Positions 34,983-43,402 of a stretch of 48,078 bases of DNA are shown piece after piece (within the stretch, counting starts at the first letter, position 1; the number at the start of each line of letters is the position of its first letter). The stretch is taken from contig NZ_WIXM01000029.1 in the NCBI RefSeq assembly GCF_010993965.1, forward strand, positions 1 through 48,078. Reading direction: 5' to 3'. The translations under genes were made by a program, and so were the position numbers. The stretch comes from Gracilibacillus sp. YIM 98692. Its GTDB lineage: Bacteria > Bacillota > Bacilli > Bacillales > Amphibacillaceae. Under the pieces are notes generated by a model. That model was not told the DNA's origin and made no database searches. It saw nothing but the letters and a program-made list of their open reading frames with translations.

Positions 34983-36329
34983 TTACATAAAGAAATCGTG
35001 ATCTACATAATCCGTTAATGGCTGTTTAACTTGCTCGTGATCTTCATGATGAAAAAATAATGTTCCTAAATGATTGCCATACCCTTCTTGGTCTTGTACT
35101 TTTGCTTGCATAGGCTTATACAATGTATGTTTATCAAAACCAGGATGTTCTTCTAGTTCATCTGGTATATTTACACCTTGTATAAAGTTCTTTTTTGGAT
35201 AAACTAAGAAGCTGCCTGCATGTCCATTTGTTTCATCTTCTTGTGGAAAGAATCCATCCAGCTCTTCAGTTGAAGTATGTGGATCTGAGCATAGAATATG
35301 CCCAACATAAGGATTAAACTGATATGCTTTTTGCATTAAATCAAAAATATGTCCGCCAGGAATACGATACGCCACTTCTCCAAAATATATTTCGTCATCA
35401 TTAGTAATAAAAAATTCTGGATGAATAATGCCATATTCAATATCAAAGGCATCTACCACTTTTTGTACCTCATTACGAATAGCTGAGCGATACTCTTCAA
35501 TGTCTGGAGAAGGCGGCACCATCATCGAATAACCAAATACCACATATTCTGTAATATTTAAAAACAACACTTTGCCTTGATGAATAAAGGCTTCACACGA
35601 AACTTCTATTCCATCTAAATGACTTTCCATTAAACAAGGAAAATTGTCATCACTTAGCTTCTGATCAATATCTTCAACAGAGCGAATCATACGATGTCCA
35701 GCTGCACCTGCTTTATTTAAAGCTTTAATATGAACAGGGTCTGGATCTTCTCCGTGATGACGCAACAATGAATCATTCACTCGCTGGAAGAATTGCTTTA
35801 CATCTTCTTTCTGATTTCCTTCTTCAAAAACACCTACTCTTAAACCACCTATATGAGCACGTCGTTTCATCATGGCTTTATCTCTAAATAAGATAGAGTG
35901 ATGAAAAACACGAGGTTCATTCCTAAAATAGGCATTTAACGCTCCTGCCCATTCCACTGTTTCTTCAAATAGTGGAATCGCATGATCGACCTCAAGAGCT
36001 CGCAGTTGTTCTGATAAATCTTTTGCTTGTTGATAAACCTGTTGATAACCAAGCTCATTATTAAAATCCCAAGCAAAAAATGGTATATTGTGCTGTTTCG
36101 CATAATCATTAAATTCTGGTAAACTAACCACTACATATGGTCTCTTTAGCTGATCCATCGCTTCAATGGTTGGAATACTCCAGCCAATTAAAGCAATTTT
36201 TTTCCCTTTCTCCGGTTTTGTAATTTTCAATTTTTTGGGACCAGTTTGAATATTTTCAATTATTTTACGATCTGTTTGATCCGTTTGTTTAAAAGAAATT
36301 TCTTGTGCTGTTGGTTGATCAAATGTCAT
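34983..36329 (-). CDS. ATP-grasp ligase, unknown substrate
   Basis: A 448-residue protein of the ATP-grasp carboxylate-amine ligase type. From about residue 45 there is a Rossmann-like preATP region (KKIALIGWSIPTIEAMDQL), then DKAMMKRRA, the ATP lysine region IKALNKAGAAGHR, LMESHLDGIEVSCEAF and the metal-binding end YFGEVAYRIPGGHIFDLM with the Glu/Arg/GG pattern. This is the pattern of enzymes that join an acid to an amine via an acyl phosphate. The first 40 residues are polar and probably disordered. The ATG has AAAGGAAAG upstream. It lies between the AblB-like acetyltransferase gene (36 bases) and the 657-aa gene (13 bases). The product could be an amide-linked amino-acid derivative; the substrate is not known. 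Confidence 0.85.
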   Translation of the reverse strand: MTFDQPTAQEISFKQTDQTDRKIIENIQTGPKKLKITKPEKGKKIALIGWSIPTIEAMDQLKRPYVVVSLPEFNDYAKQHNIPFFAWDFNNELGYQQVYQQAKDLSEQLRALEVDHAIPLFEETVEWAGALNAYFRNEPRVFHHSILFRDKAMMKRRAHIGGLRVGVFEEGNQKEDVKQFFQRVNDSLLRHHGEDPDPVHIKALNKAGAAGHRMIRSVEDIDQKLSDDNFPCLMESHLDGIEVSCEAFIHQGKVLFLNITEYVVFGYSMMVPPSPDIEEYRSAIRNEVQKVVDAFDIEYGIIHPEFFITNDDEIYFGEVAYRIPGGHIFDLMQKAYQFNPYVGHILCSDPHTSTEELDGFFPQEDETNGHAGSFLVYPKKNFIQGVNIPDELEEHPGFDKHTLYKPMQAKVQDQEGYGNHLGTLFFHHEDHEQVKQPLTDYVDHDFFM

Positions 36330-36365
36330 GTTACTTCTTTCCTTTCTTATATGTTGTGATAGAAT

Positions 36366-37214
36366 TTATAACACTTTATACCAAATATTCATGTTTTCCA
36401 TACTGCCTGCGATATTGCTGTTTTGCACCATTCTACCCCCGAACGTGAAGCCATGTTTTACATTGACTAAATTCATTCCAACAGAATTAGCACGTGAATA
36501 GGAAAATAATGTACGGATGCCCATTTTCTTTACCTTTGGAATTAAATGTGCTACCTGATAGGATAATAATTGTTTGGCTCTGTGTTCAGGGTATGTAGCA
36601 CAATCTGAAAGCTCTGCTGATCGAAAATGAGGCAGAATATCGGCAGAACAAGCACTTACAATCATACCGTTGTGCTGCACTACTAAAAAATAGACATCAC
36701 TTTGCATCATTTCTTCTATAAATACCGGATCATTCATTGGCGTTGGATACGATTGAAAAACAGTTTGATAAAGGTTTGCCATTTGTTTAGCATCTTTCAA
36801 ATCCGCCCATCTCATTTGATAACCTGTTGGTAATTCAAAATTAGTAGAAATTTGTTGCCTCTTTTGAATAACATCAAATACTTTCTTTTCTGATGCGAGT
36901 CGATCTGTCTTATGACGAGCAGGATCTAAAAACAAGGCATAGATGTATGCGGTAGCACCATTAAAAAAACCTTTGATTTTCCCTTCATAACAAGCACCAT
37001 GTTGTTTGATCTCCCCTGTTTGATGATCGCGCAAATAAAAAATTAACTTATCACAATTCGTATCCTTCGCCACTAGCTTTAAACGGTCTAAAAAAGAATT
37101 CAATTCCTCCCCGGTAGGCATTTGATAAATTTTTATCCGTTGACTGATGGGTTCAACAGATACCGTCCTGCCAAAATAGGCTAAATCTTGCGGCGTTGTT
37201 TTTAACATTTTCAT
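36366..37214 (-). CDS. GNAT acetyltransferase, AblB (beta-lysine acetyltransferase)-like
   Basis: A 282-residue protein. The N-terminal half (about 1-140) has the non-GNAT region typical of AblB (KLIFYLRDHQTG, FFNGATAYIYALFLDPARHKT); the C-terminal half is a GNAT domain ending with SNSIAGS-like SNIAGSMENMNIWYK, the hallmark of putative beta-lysine N-acetyltransferases (AblB/YodP). AblB normally pairs with lysine 2,3-aminomutase (AblA) to make the osmolyte N-epsilon-acetyl-beta-lysine. No AblA is in this window; an ATP-grasp ligase and the 657-aa protein follow instead. The acetyl-CoA loop is somewhat degenerate (YPEHRAKQLLSYQ). The ATG follows GGAG by 13 bases. It is probably first in its operon. 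Confidence 0.82.
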   Translation of the reverse strand: MKMLKTTPQDLAYFGRTVSVEPISQRIKIYQMPTGEELNSFLDRLKLVAKDTNCDKLIFYLRDHQTGEIKQHGACYEGKIKGFFNGATAYIYALFLDPARHKTDRLASEKKVFDVIQKRQQISTNFELPTGYQMRWADLKDAKQMANLYQTVFQSYPTPMNDPVFIEEMMQSDVYFLVVQHNGMIVSACSADILPHFRSAELSDCATYPEHRAKQLLSYQVAHLIPKVKKMGIRTLFSYSRANSVGMNLVNVKHGFTFGGRMVQNSNIAGSMENMNIWYKVL

Positions 37215-37530
37215 AAATGGAAATACGCTCCTTTATCGATTCACTTCATATTTATTGATGCTTGCAAACCTACAACCTAGTTTGTTTATAATTGCTCTTC
37301 GTATACACGAGTTAGTAAAAAGCTCCGCGTTATAGCAAAAAGAATTGTTGGTACGTTTTACAGAAAAAGGATATTAGGATAAAACCCTATAAGAGAGCGC
37401 ATTATTGGAAGGGAAAATGTTTTTACTTTCATGGAAAAAGCGTAATTTACTACGTATAAAAACTAAATTTTACACTCTTGTATAACATTAAGAAAAAACC
37501 GGCCAAAATTCCGGTCTCTAATAATTTTTT
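37215..37530. other. Intergenic region upstream of the acetyltransferase operon
   Basis: It holds the leader and presumed promoter of the operon on the minus strand; no convincing -35/-10 pair was found. A small hairpin ACCGG..CCGGT (37498-37515), with a minus-strand TTTTTT tail, looks like a terminator and mirrors the one beside repeat R2. No gene seen. Confidence 0.5.
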
Positions 37531-37856
37531 AACATGCATAAATTTCGTAGTAGAACAAAACTGCGAAATAAGCCTTAAAAAGCTCTGAAGACCGCTCCAG
37601 AAATATACTTCGCTTTCCGGGGGCACGGCTTCAGCTTCCTCGGCAGCAAGCTGCCTGCGGGATCTTCAGCTCGCGCTGTTCCCCCAGGAGTCTACGTATA
37701 TTTCTTCCGCTAGTGAGTAGTAAGAATATGTTTTTTTCTCACTTAAAACGAGCACCGCGTTCCCCACGGAAAGGGAGTATTTATCCGCTTCGCCGGACTA
37801 GCACTCACCTAAGAAAGAATGATAGAAAGACGGTTACGTTGCAGTTTATGGATGTT
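37531..37856. repeat. Dispersed palindromic repeat element, copy R4
   Basis: The ends are inverted repeats: AACATGCATAAA (37531-37542) and TTTATGGATGTT (37845-37856) match at 11 of 12. The forward arm 37608-37697 is nearly identical to 13781-13870 of R2. The reverse arm is reduced to GCGTTCCCCACGGAAAG (37757-37773). Size about 326 bp. It looks like a non-autonomous inverted-repeat element with internal deletion. Confidence 0.75.
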
Positions 37857-37883
37857 ACGAAAAAATTTTATGTTTTCCTAATC

Positions 37884-37921
37884 ACAAAAAAATCCCACGG
37901 AGATTTTTATCTCCGTGGGAT
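37884..37921 (-). terminator. Terminator of the pectinase gene
   Basis: ATCCCACGGAGA pairs with TCTCCGTGGGAT; the minus-strand tail is TTTTTTTGTG. Confidence 0.9.
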
Positions 37922-37934
37922 AACTTATCCGTAT

Positions 37935-40900
37935 TTACGAATCTGATACATTAGGAACCCAACCGTCCAGCACATTTTCTACTGTATAGTTCGCTGCTTC
38001 TTCATCCGTAAGCTGTCTTCTACTATCATTCACGATAGCGCCTGGGCCTTCATTTTCATATTCATATAACTTAGCATCTTCTGGCTGGAAACCGCCCATC
38101 TCTGTCCAGCCTTCTTCCTTAATATGCTCACCTAAATGAGAATTTTTATAAACGACATGAGCAATTGCACTAGGGTTACTACTTGGCTGCCAAGGTCTGC
38201 CTAAATAAACTGTATTTGCTTTCGCATCACTTGTTAGAGTACTGTTTAAAAACAAGAAGCCAAATTCTTGATCATCTTGAGTACTCGCTGCTGTAATGTA
38301 TCCATTGTTAGAATCTGATCCTCGGTCTAAAGAATGAATCGTACTATTTTCAAACACAGCTCGAGCTGCACCAAAAATAAAGTCTACATCCCCTTCAATA
38401 TAACTATTATAGTAATATTGAGAACCGGAGTGAGCGAAAAGCGTATCTTGATTACCTAGTAAACGAACATTATCAAAAATCATACGCTCACCAGTTGCAT
38501 AGACAGCCACTGCTTGCTTCCCATCTGTTTCAACAGACTCATCAAAGCTATTTTCAATCGTGATATCTTGTACTAAGAAATCATTTGCTCGGAAAAATGC
38601 TGTCGCACTATTACTTGTACCAATTGTCCCTCCAACACCATTATCTTTACCGGCATAATTATCGTAATGAATCACTGTTTCGTGCTCATCCTCACCGATT
38701 AGATTAATAAACGGTTTATCAGCAGGAACGGTAATTACCTCTTTATATACGCCATTTTTCACGAAAATATCTACGAGGTTCTGATTATCATTTGGTACAG
38801 CATCAATTGCTGCTTGCACGGTTTGATAGTCACCCGATTCATCTGTGGCTACCACCAATTTATTTTCAATGGCAGCTAGACTATCCGTGAAATCTTCTAC
38901 TTTTTCCACTTGTCCATCAACTAATGTGTATCCTTGATCATTCGCACTATTAGTTTCCACTACTTGAGCATAAATGTTGCCTTCAAAATACCCTGTTGTT
39001 TTTGCTGTTTCTAACAATAACTGTCCATAGCTTCCGCCCCATTGATAGCCATTTCTTCTCTCTGCCTCAATCTCATGAATATCATGTTTAATAACACCAT
39101 CACGTCCAGAGAAAATCGGCTTATTTGTACCTATTTCATAAAAACGATACCACGTTACTGCATTTTCATCTTCTACAAAGTATTCACCATTTTCATTACC
39201 GCCACTTACATAGCGAACACCTTCTACTTTCACTTCATCATACCATTTTAAAGCACTTAACACCGCTTCTTTTATTTCATTGGATTGATCCATTCGTTCC
39301 ATTAAAAACTGTACAATCGCTACGGATTCCTTACCTGAAATAGAAGGATGTTCATACGAACGAGCACCCACTGGCTCATACGTTTGCGGATGATGTTGTT
39401 GACCCCAAGCTGTTTTCTCACCATCGGCAACAATTTGTGATTTTAGAATATAGTCTAAAGCTAGATCTAGTGATTCCTCTATATCAGCAATGCCCTCGTC
39501 TGTTACAATATCTGTGTGGAACGGATACTTTTGGTCCACTATATCTTCAAACATATTAATTACTCGTATCATGGCCTCATCATTAAATGTCACCATGTCA
39601 GAATAATTTCCTCTTCTTGGATATACTTGGGCAAAACCACCCGTATCATATTGCAGATCAAACAGAAACGCTAACCCTTTTTGGAAACTTTCACGATATT
39701 TCTCGTCGCCTGTTTCTGCATACACTTCAGCTAAAAATTCCATTTCCTTAATTGTCGCGTCATTATCAATCATTCCAAGTTCGACACCATTACTATTCAC
39801 CCACTCAGAACGAGTTGCTTCACCATCCCAAGGCTCACTATAATCTATTGCTTTTGACCAGCCGCCATGTTCTATTTGCCAGCTAACCATATTATCTGCT
39901 TGCTCAATAGCAGCTTGTAAATCCCCATTAAAGGTAGGTTCATCTTCTGGGATAATATACTGATCTCCGTCTAATGATTCGATTACTTCATAGATAATAA
40001 CGGTGTTGCCATATCGGTCCTGAGTCACTGCCGCTTCTTCAGCACGTAAATGTTGACTTAAAAGAGGAGATAAACTGCTCCAAGAGCCATTTGGTAAAGA
40101 CAGTTTGATATCATTTACATCAACATCCGTTAACTCTCCATTTAAAGTAACTGCAATGAAATGTTCTGTTAATACATCAGCTCTTGCAATATGAATGTCT
40201 TCAGAAGGCTTATTGGATTCTTTCACAAGTAAATCCACCATATCTATTGCTTCTCCCCAAGTCATATCTTCCTTAACACCGTAATTATTCGGGCTATTTG
40301 GATTCATGATACCTTGGCGAGCCAGCTTACCAAGCATATTAGAACCTTCTTCATCCTCAGACACCATATCCAGCAAATCTCCGACAATAAGAGCAATCTC
40401 TTCTTTTTCTAATGGATTTTGAAAAGAAGTGTCTTCCCATAAAAAGGAAGGGACATATTCATTCGCCTTTGCTATCTCCGCTGCATAAATTCCCCATTCA
40501 TCTGCAGGAATATGACCGATTGCTTCTCGGTCTGACATATTTTTAAATACTTCTTGCTGATCAAAGCCAAACTCACGATTGATTAATGCTAGTAATTCTA
40601 CTCCAGTGATTAACTGATCTTCTTGATAAGCATCCCCTACCACACCTAGTTGCTTTAATTTTTTCAATGTAAGGCCAGGCACTAATTCTTCGAGTTCTAC
40701 TTTCTCTGTGATAACTGGACCGTTATTCTCACTGTCACTTTTCTGATTATGGATACGTAAGTGGTCAATATTTCCACCACCTTCTGCTCCAGTTGCTGTT
40801 AATCGAATAACATTTTCTCCAGCAGGAAGCTGCAATTTAGTACCTTCTACTTTCCATTCTGCCCAGTCTCCAGTTGGAGGAAATTCTAATTCCTGCATCG

Positions 40901-41621
40901 TTTCACCGTTCACACTGATTTCTGCTGGCCGATTGCTTCCTCCAGCATGCGCATATCGAAAATCCACGTTATACGTAGCTTCAACAGGAAGTTCTACGAC
41001 CCATTCGATATAACCGCCAGGAACGTTAGGGTTAAAATCAACAAAACCATCCCCAGTGAAACCAGCATGCTTATTGTCAATTATAATCCCATCACCATTT
41101 GCATCTTCTGCCTCTTTTAATTCGTCAACACTTCGATATACATATAAATGATCAATATTAGCTCCACCCTCTGGAGCAGTTGCTGTTAAAGTAACTTCAT
41201 TGGTTCCCTCTTGTAACATTGCTTCTTCTGTTACATAAACATAATCTACAAAATCTCCTGTTTGAGGAAAGTCCATTTGCTCGTTCACAACGTTTTCATT
41301 TACTTCCAAACGAGCATGTCTGTTATCAGGCTTGCCATGAGCGTAACGAATCGCCAACACATATTCCGCTTCTTCTTCGACCTCAACCGTCCAATTTAAA
41401 TAACCTCCTGGTTCATTGGGGACAAAATCAATAAACCCATCCCCTGTAAAGCCTACATGCTTATTATCTACCATAGTGCCTTCTCCATCTGCTTCCTCTG
41501 CTTCATACAGCTCCCCCGGGAAACTGATTGTTTCCGCTTGGGCTTGTCCAACTCCAAATAAAAACATCACAAATAGTGCTAGTACAAGAACTTTACACTT
41601 TCTAGAAAATGAATTGTCCAA
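37935..41621 (-). CDS. Secreted multidomain pectinase: CBM-CBM-SLH-like-pectate lyase PL10-pectin methylesterase CE8
   Basis: A 1228-residue exported enzyme. In order: signal peptide (about 1-29, VLVLALFVMFLFG..AQA), two related carbohydrate-binding modules of CBM35-like type (about 35-163 and 168-292, each with DNKH.GFTGDGF and PGGY), a region with S-layer-homology-like spacing (about 310-475), a linker, a PL10 pectate lyase (about 562-885: HGGWSKAIDY, DNDAT, GARSYEHPSISGKES) and a CE8 pectin methylesterase (about 920-1222: GNQDTLF, GDVDFIFG and YLGRPW hold the catalytic Gln/Asp/Asp/Arg). De-esterification and cleavage of pectin are thus in one chain. The TTG at 41621 is favoured by AGGAGAGGTG upstream; a GTG at 41630 is alternative. 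A cre-like site lies just upstream. Confidence 0.92.
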   Translation of the reverse strand: MDNSFSRKCKVLVLALFVMFLFGVGQAQAETISFPGELYEAEEADGEGTMVDNKHVGFTGDGFIDFVPNEPGGYLNWTVEVEEEAEYVLAIRYAHGKPDNRHARLEVNENVVNEQMDFPQTGDFVDYVYVTEEAMLQEGTNEVTLTATAPEGGANIDHLYVYRSVDELKEAEDANGDGIIIDNKHAGFTGDGFVDFNPNVPGGYIEWVVELPVEATYNVDFRYAHAGGSNRPAEISVNGETMQELEFPPTGDWAEWKVEGTKLQLPAGENVIRLTATGAEGGGNIDHLRIHNQKSDSENNGPVITEKVELEELVPGLTLKKLKQLGVVGDAYQEDQLITGVELLALINREFGFDQQEVFKNMSDREAIGHIPADEWGIYAAEIAKANEYVPSFLWEDTSFQNPLEKEEIALIVGDLLDMVSEDEEGSNMLGKLARQGIMNPNSPNNYGVKEDMTWGEAIDMVDLLVKESNKPSEDIHIARADVLTEHFIAVTLNGELTDVDVNDIKLSLPNGSWSSLSPLLSQHLRAEEAAVTQDRYGNTVIIYEVIESLDGDQYIIPEDEPTFNGDLQAAIEQADNMVSWQIEHGGWSKAIDYSEPWDGEATRSEWVNSNGVELGMIDNDATIKEMEFLAEVYAETGDEKYRESFQKGLAFLFDLQYDTGGFAQVYPRRGNYSDMVTFNDEAMIRVINMFEDIVDQKYPFHTDIVTDEGIADIEESLDLALDYILKSQIVADGEKTAWGQQHHPQTYEPVGARSYEHPSISGKESVAIVQFLMERMDQSNEIKEAVLSALKWYDEVKVEGVRYVSGGNENGEYFVEDENAVTWYRFYEIGTNKPIFSGRDGVIKHDIHEIEAERRNGYQWGGSYGQLLLETAKTTGYFEGNIYAQVVETNSANDQGYTLVDGQVEKVEDFTDSLAAIENKLVVATDESGDYQTVQAAIDAVPNDNQNLVDIFVKNGVYKEVITVPADKPFINLIGEDEHETVIHYDNYAGKDNGVGGTIGTSNSATAFFRANDFLVQDITIENSFDESVETDGKQAVAVYATGERMIFDNVRLLGNQDTLFAHSGSQYYYNSYIEGDVDFIFGAARAVFENSTIHSLDRGSDSNNGYITAASTQDDQEFGFLFLNSTLTSDAKANTVYLGRPWQPSSNPSAIAHVVYKNSHLGEHIKEEGWTEMGGFQPEDAKLYEYENEGPGAIVNDSRRQLTDEEAANYTVENVLDGWVPNVSDS

Positions 41622-41644
41622 TCTTTTCACCTCTCCTTTTTATT

Positions 41645-41660
41645 AGGATAACGCTTTCAG
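41645..41660 (-). promoter_or_regulatory. cre (CcpA) site upstream of pectinase
   Basis: Minus-strand CTGAAAGCGTTATCCT matches the cre consensus WTGNNARCGNWWWCAW at all but two positions. It lies 24 bases before the start codon, where CcpA would block transcription. Confidence 0.6.
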
Positions 41661-41741
41661 GTTTAAGTATATCAAGAGAAAAACAACATTTTTTGCACAT
41701 TTCTTATCGAGATATTTACATTTTTTTCACGAAAAAGCCTG

Positions 41742-42569
41742 TTATTTTTGTCGATACTGATTAGGAGAGATGCCTTTAATTTTTTTAAAGACTCGATGAA
41801 AATGAACATTGGTTTTGTATCCTACTTGCTTTGCAATCACCTGGACAGATCCATCTGTTTCATTTAATAAACGTTCTGCCTCTGCTACACGAAGACGGTT
41901 TACATATTCCGTGAAACTATACCCTGTAACACGTTTAAACACACGACTTATATAATGTTCATTTAAGTGGAATTGACTAGCTAACATCGATAAAGATAGT
42001 TCTCGATGATAATGAGAATGGATGTAAGTTAGCAGATTAGATACATGGTGTTTACTTGTTAGTGGACGAGCACTGCTCACGAATTGCTGGGATTCAAGCA
42101 TTCTTCGGCTATCGATTAACAGTTGAGTTAATAATGATTGAAAATATAAGTAGCTTTCTGGTGTATCCTTTTGATACTCCTTTAATAAATCCGTAAATAG
42201 TTGATTGATCTTCCTTACCATAGACTTCGGAATCGTGACAACATGCGGACCTTGTTCAAATAACTTTTTTAATAGCCCTTGTGCACCATCAGATAGAAAC
42301 TGGCCGTGGAAATTCAGAACAATTCTTTTATGAGAAACCCCCTTTTTTTGCTTCGTTTGATGCAGCATATTTTTATCAATAAAAACTAGCTGATTTTCTT
42401 TTACCTTAAATTTCTGACCTTGGATGTCATAATATCGTTCTCCTTCTAGTAAGTAATAAATTTCGTAATCTTGATGTAAATGCGGATTTTTCATGAGAAT
42501 CGTATTATTTTCATCTGCTTCATGAATGTAAAAAGAGCGATTTCTCATCGAGACGCTCACTTTTTCCAT
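41742..42569 (-). CDS. AraC-family transcriptional regulator
   Basis: A 275-residue regulator with an N-terminal cupin-type sugar-sensing domain (HQDYEIYYLLEGERYYDIQGQKF, about 28-50) and a C-terminal double HTH of AraC type (about 175-275: LSMLASQFHLNEHYISRVFKRVTGYSFTEY.. with LNETDGSVQVIAKQVGYKTN). It is immediately upstream of the pectinase gene on the same strand and is its likely regulator, sensing a pectin breakdown product; both statements are inference from position. The ATG has AGGAGGG upstream. Confidence 0.88.
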   Translation of the reverse strand: MEKVSVSMRNRSFYIHEADENNTILMKNPHLHQDYEIYYLLEGERYYDIQGQKFKVKENQLVFIDKNMLHQTKQKKGVSHKRIVLNFHGQFLSDGAQGLLKKLFEQGPHVVTIPKSMVRKINQLFTDLLKEYQKDTPESYLYFQSLLTQLLIDSRRMLESQQFVSSARPLTSKHHVSNLLTYIHSHYHRELSLSMLASQFHLNEHYISRVFKRVTGYSFTEYVNRLRVAEAERLLNETDGSVQVIAKQVGYKTNVHFHRVFKKIKGISPNQYRQK

Positions 42570-42757
42570 TAAACGATCCCTCCTCTATCGTTAATTATTA
42601 CGACTTGTCCTAGGAAAATCCTGCTAAATTTTAAAAATTGAGTGGAATGGACTATTTTTTATCTGATCAAGGAACCTTTTGCCCATAAAATCCGTATATA
42701 GATTGACTAGAGAATGATCATATCGTCTCTGGTACTAAATAAAGGAAGGTGAACCTA

Positions 42758-43213
42758 TTGAAAGTAATAGGAAAATTAGTACTTATGTCCGCTATCATGT
42801 GTCTATCCAGTGTTCTTTTCACCCCAGAAATTTCTGCACAAGATTCTCCACCGAAATCATCTAGTGAAGACTCTATCAACATTCAATCTACAGACTATAT
42901 TCGAGATGGTGAGGCAAGCATTAATAAGCAAGATGCAGATACCGTTACCGGAAGCTGCTCCACTACCAGCTACTCGTACGTGGATCGCATTCATTGCGAG
43001 ATTTACTTACAAGTATGGGATGAAGAAAATGGTACGTGGGAAGAAGCGGGTGTACGAGAAGAATTTATGAACTATGACGACAATCATGTTTTCGGAGATA
43101 CCTCTTTCGATGTCCCTAAAGGTTTTTACTATCGTTTTAGATCGATTCACAAAACAGTTCATAACGGGAAAATTGAGGTTCTCACCGGTACAACACCTTA
43201 CGTGAAAATGTAA
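42758..43213 (+). CDS. Small secreted protein, unknown
   Basis: A 151-residue exported protein: signal peptide about 1-28 (GKLVLMSAIMCLSSVLF..ISA), a polar linker to about 65, then a beta-rich domain with two cysteines (GSCSTTSYSYVDRIHCEIYLQVWDE) that could form one disulfide, and aromatic strands to the C-terminus. I do not recognise the family. It may be a carbohydrate-binding or wall-associated protein, but nothing proves that. The TTG at 42758 is chosen because AAAGGAAGGTGA sits just upstream; a GTG at 42749 lies in that site. It is divergent from the AraC gene and convergent with the anti-sigma gene. Confidence 0.7.
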   Translation: MKVIGKLVLMSAIMCLSSVLFTPEISAQDSPPKSSSEDSINIQSTDYIRDGEASINKQDADTVTGSCSTTSYSYVDRIHCEIYLQVWDEENGTWEEAGVREEFMNYDDNHVFGDTSFDVPKGFYYRFRSIHKTVHNGKIEVLTGTTPYVKM

Positions 43214-43346
43214 AGAAAACTAGTCGATTGACGAGCTTTTGGCGAAGTCAGAGACGTAGTTGCACTTATCTATATTCCCCAAATTGTCCAATACGTCGAG
43301 ATTGCTTCCTTGCTGAGAATTTATACTTTCTTAATACGGTAAAGAG

Positions 43347-43391
43347 AATAAGGCTATCTCCAACCTTTGCAAGATGGATATAGCCTTATTT
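43347..43391. terminator. Bidirectional terminator
   Basis: AATAAGGCTAT.TCC pairs with GGA.ATAGCCTTATT between the secreted-protein gene and the anti-sigma gene. The interval 43214-43346 otherwise shows nothing. Confidence 0.82.
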
Positions 43392-43402
43392 TGTGCTTTG
43401 TT

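Noticed and set aside
39042-39343. Plus-strand frames inside the pectinase gene
   Set aside because: They are shadows of a gene with clear enzyme motifs.
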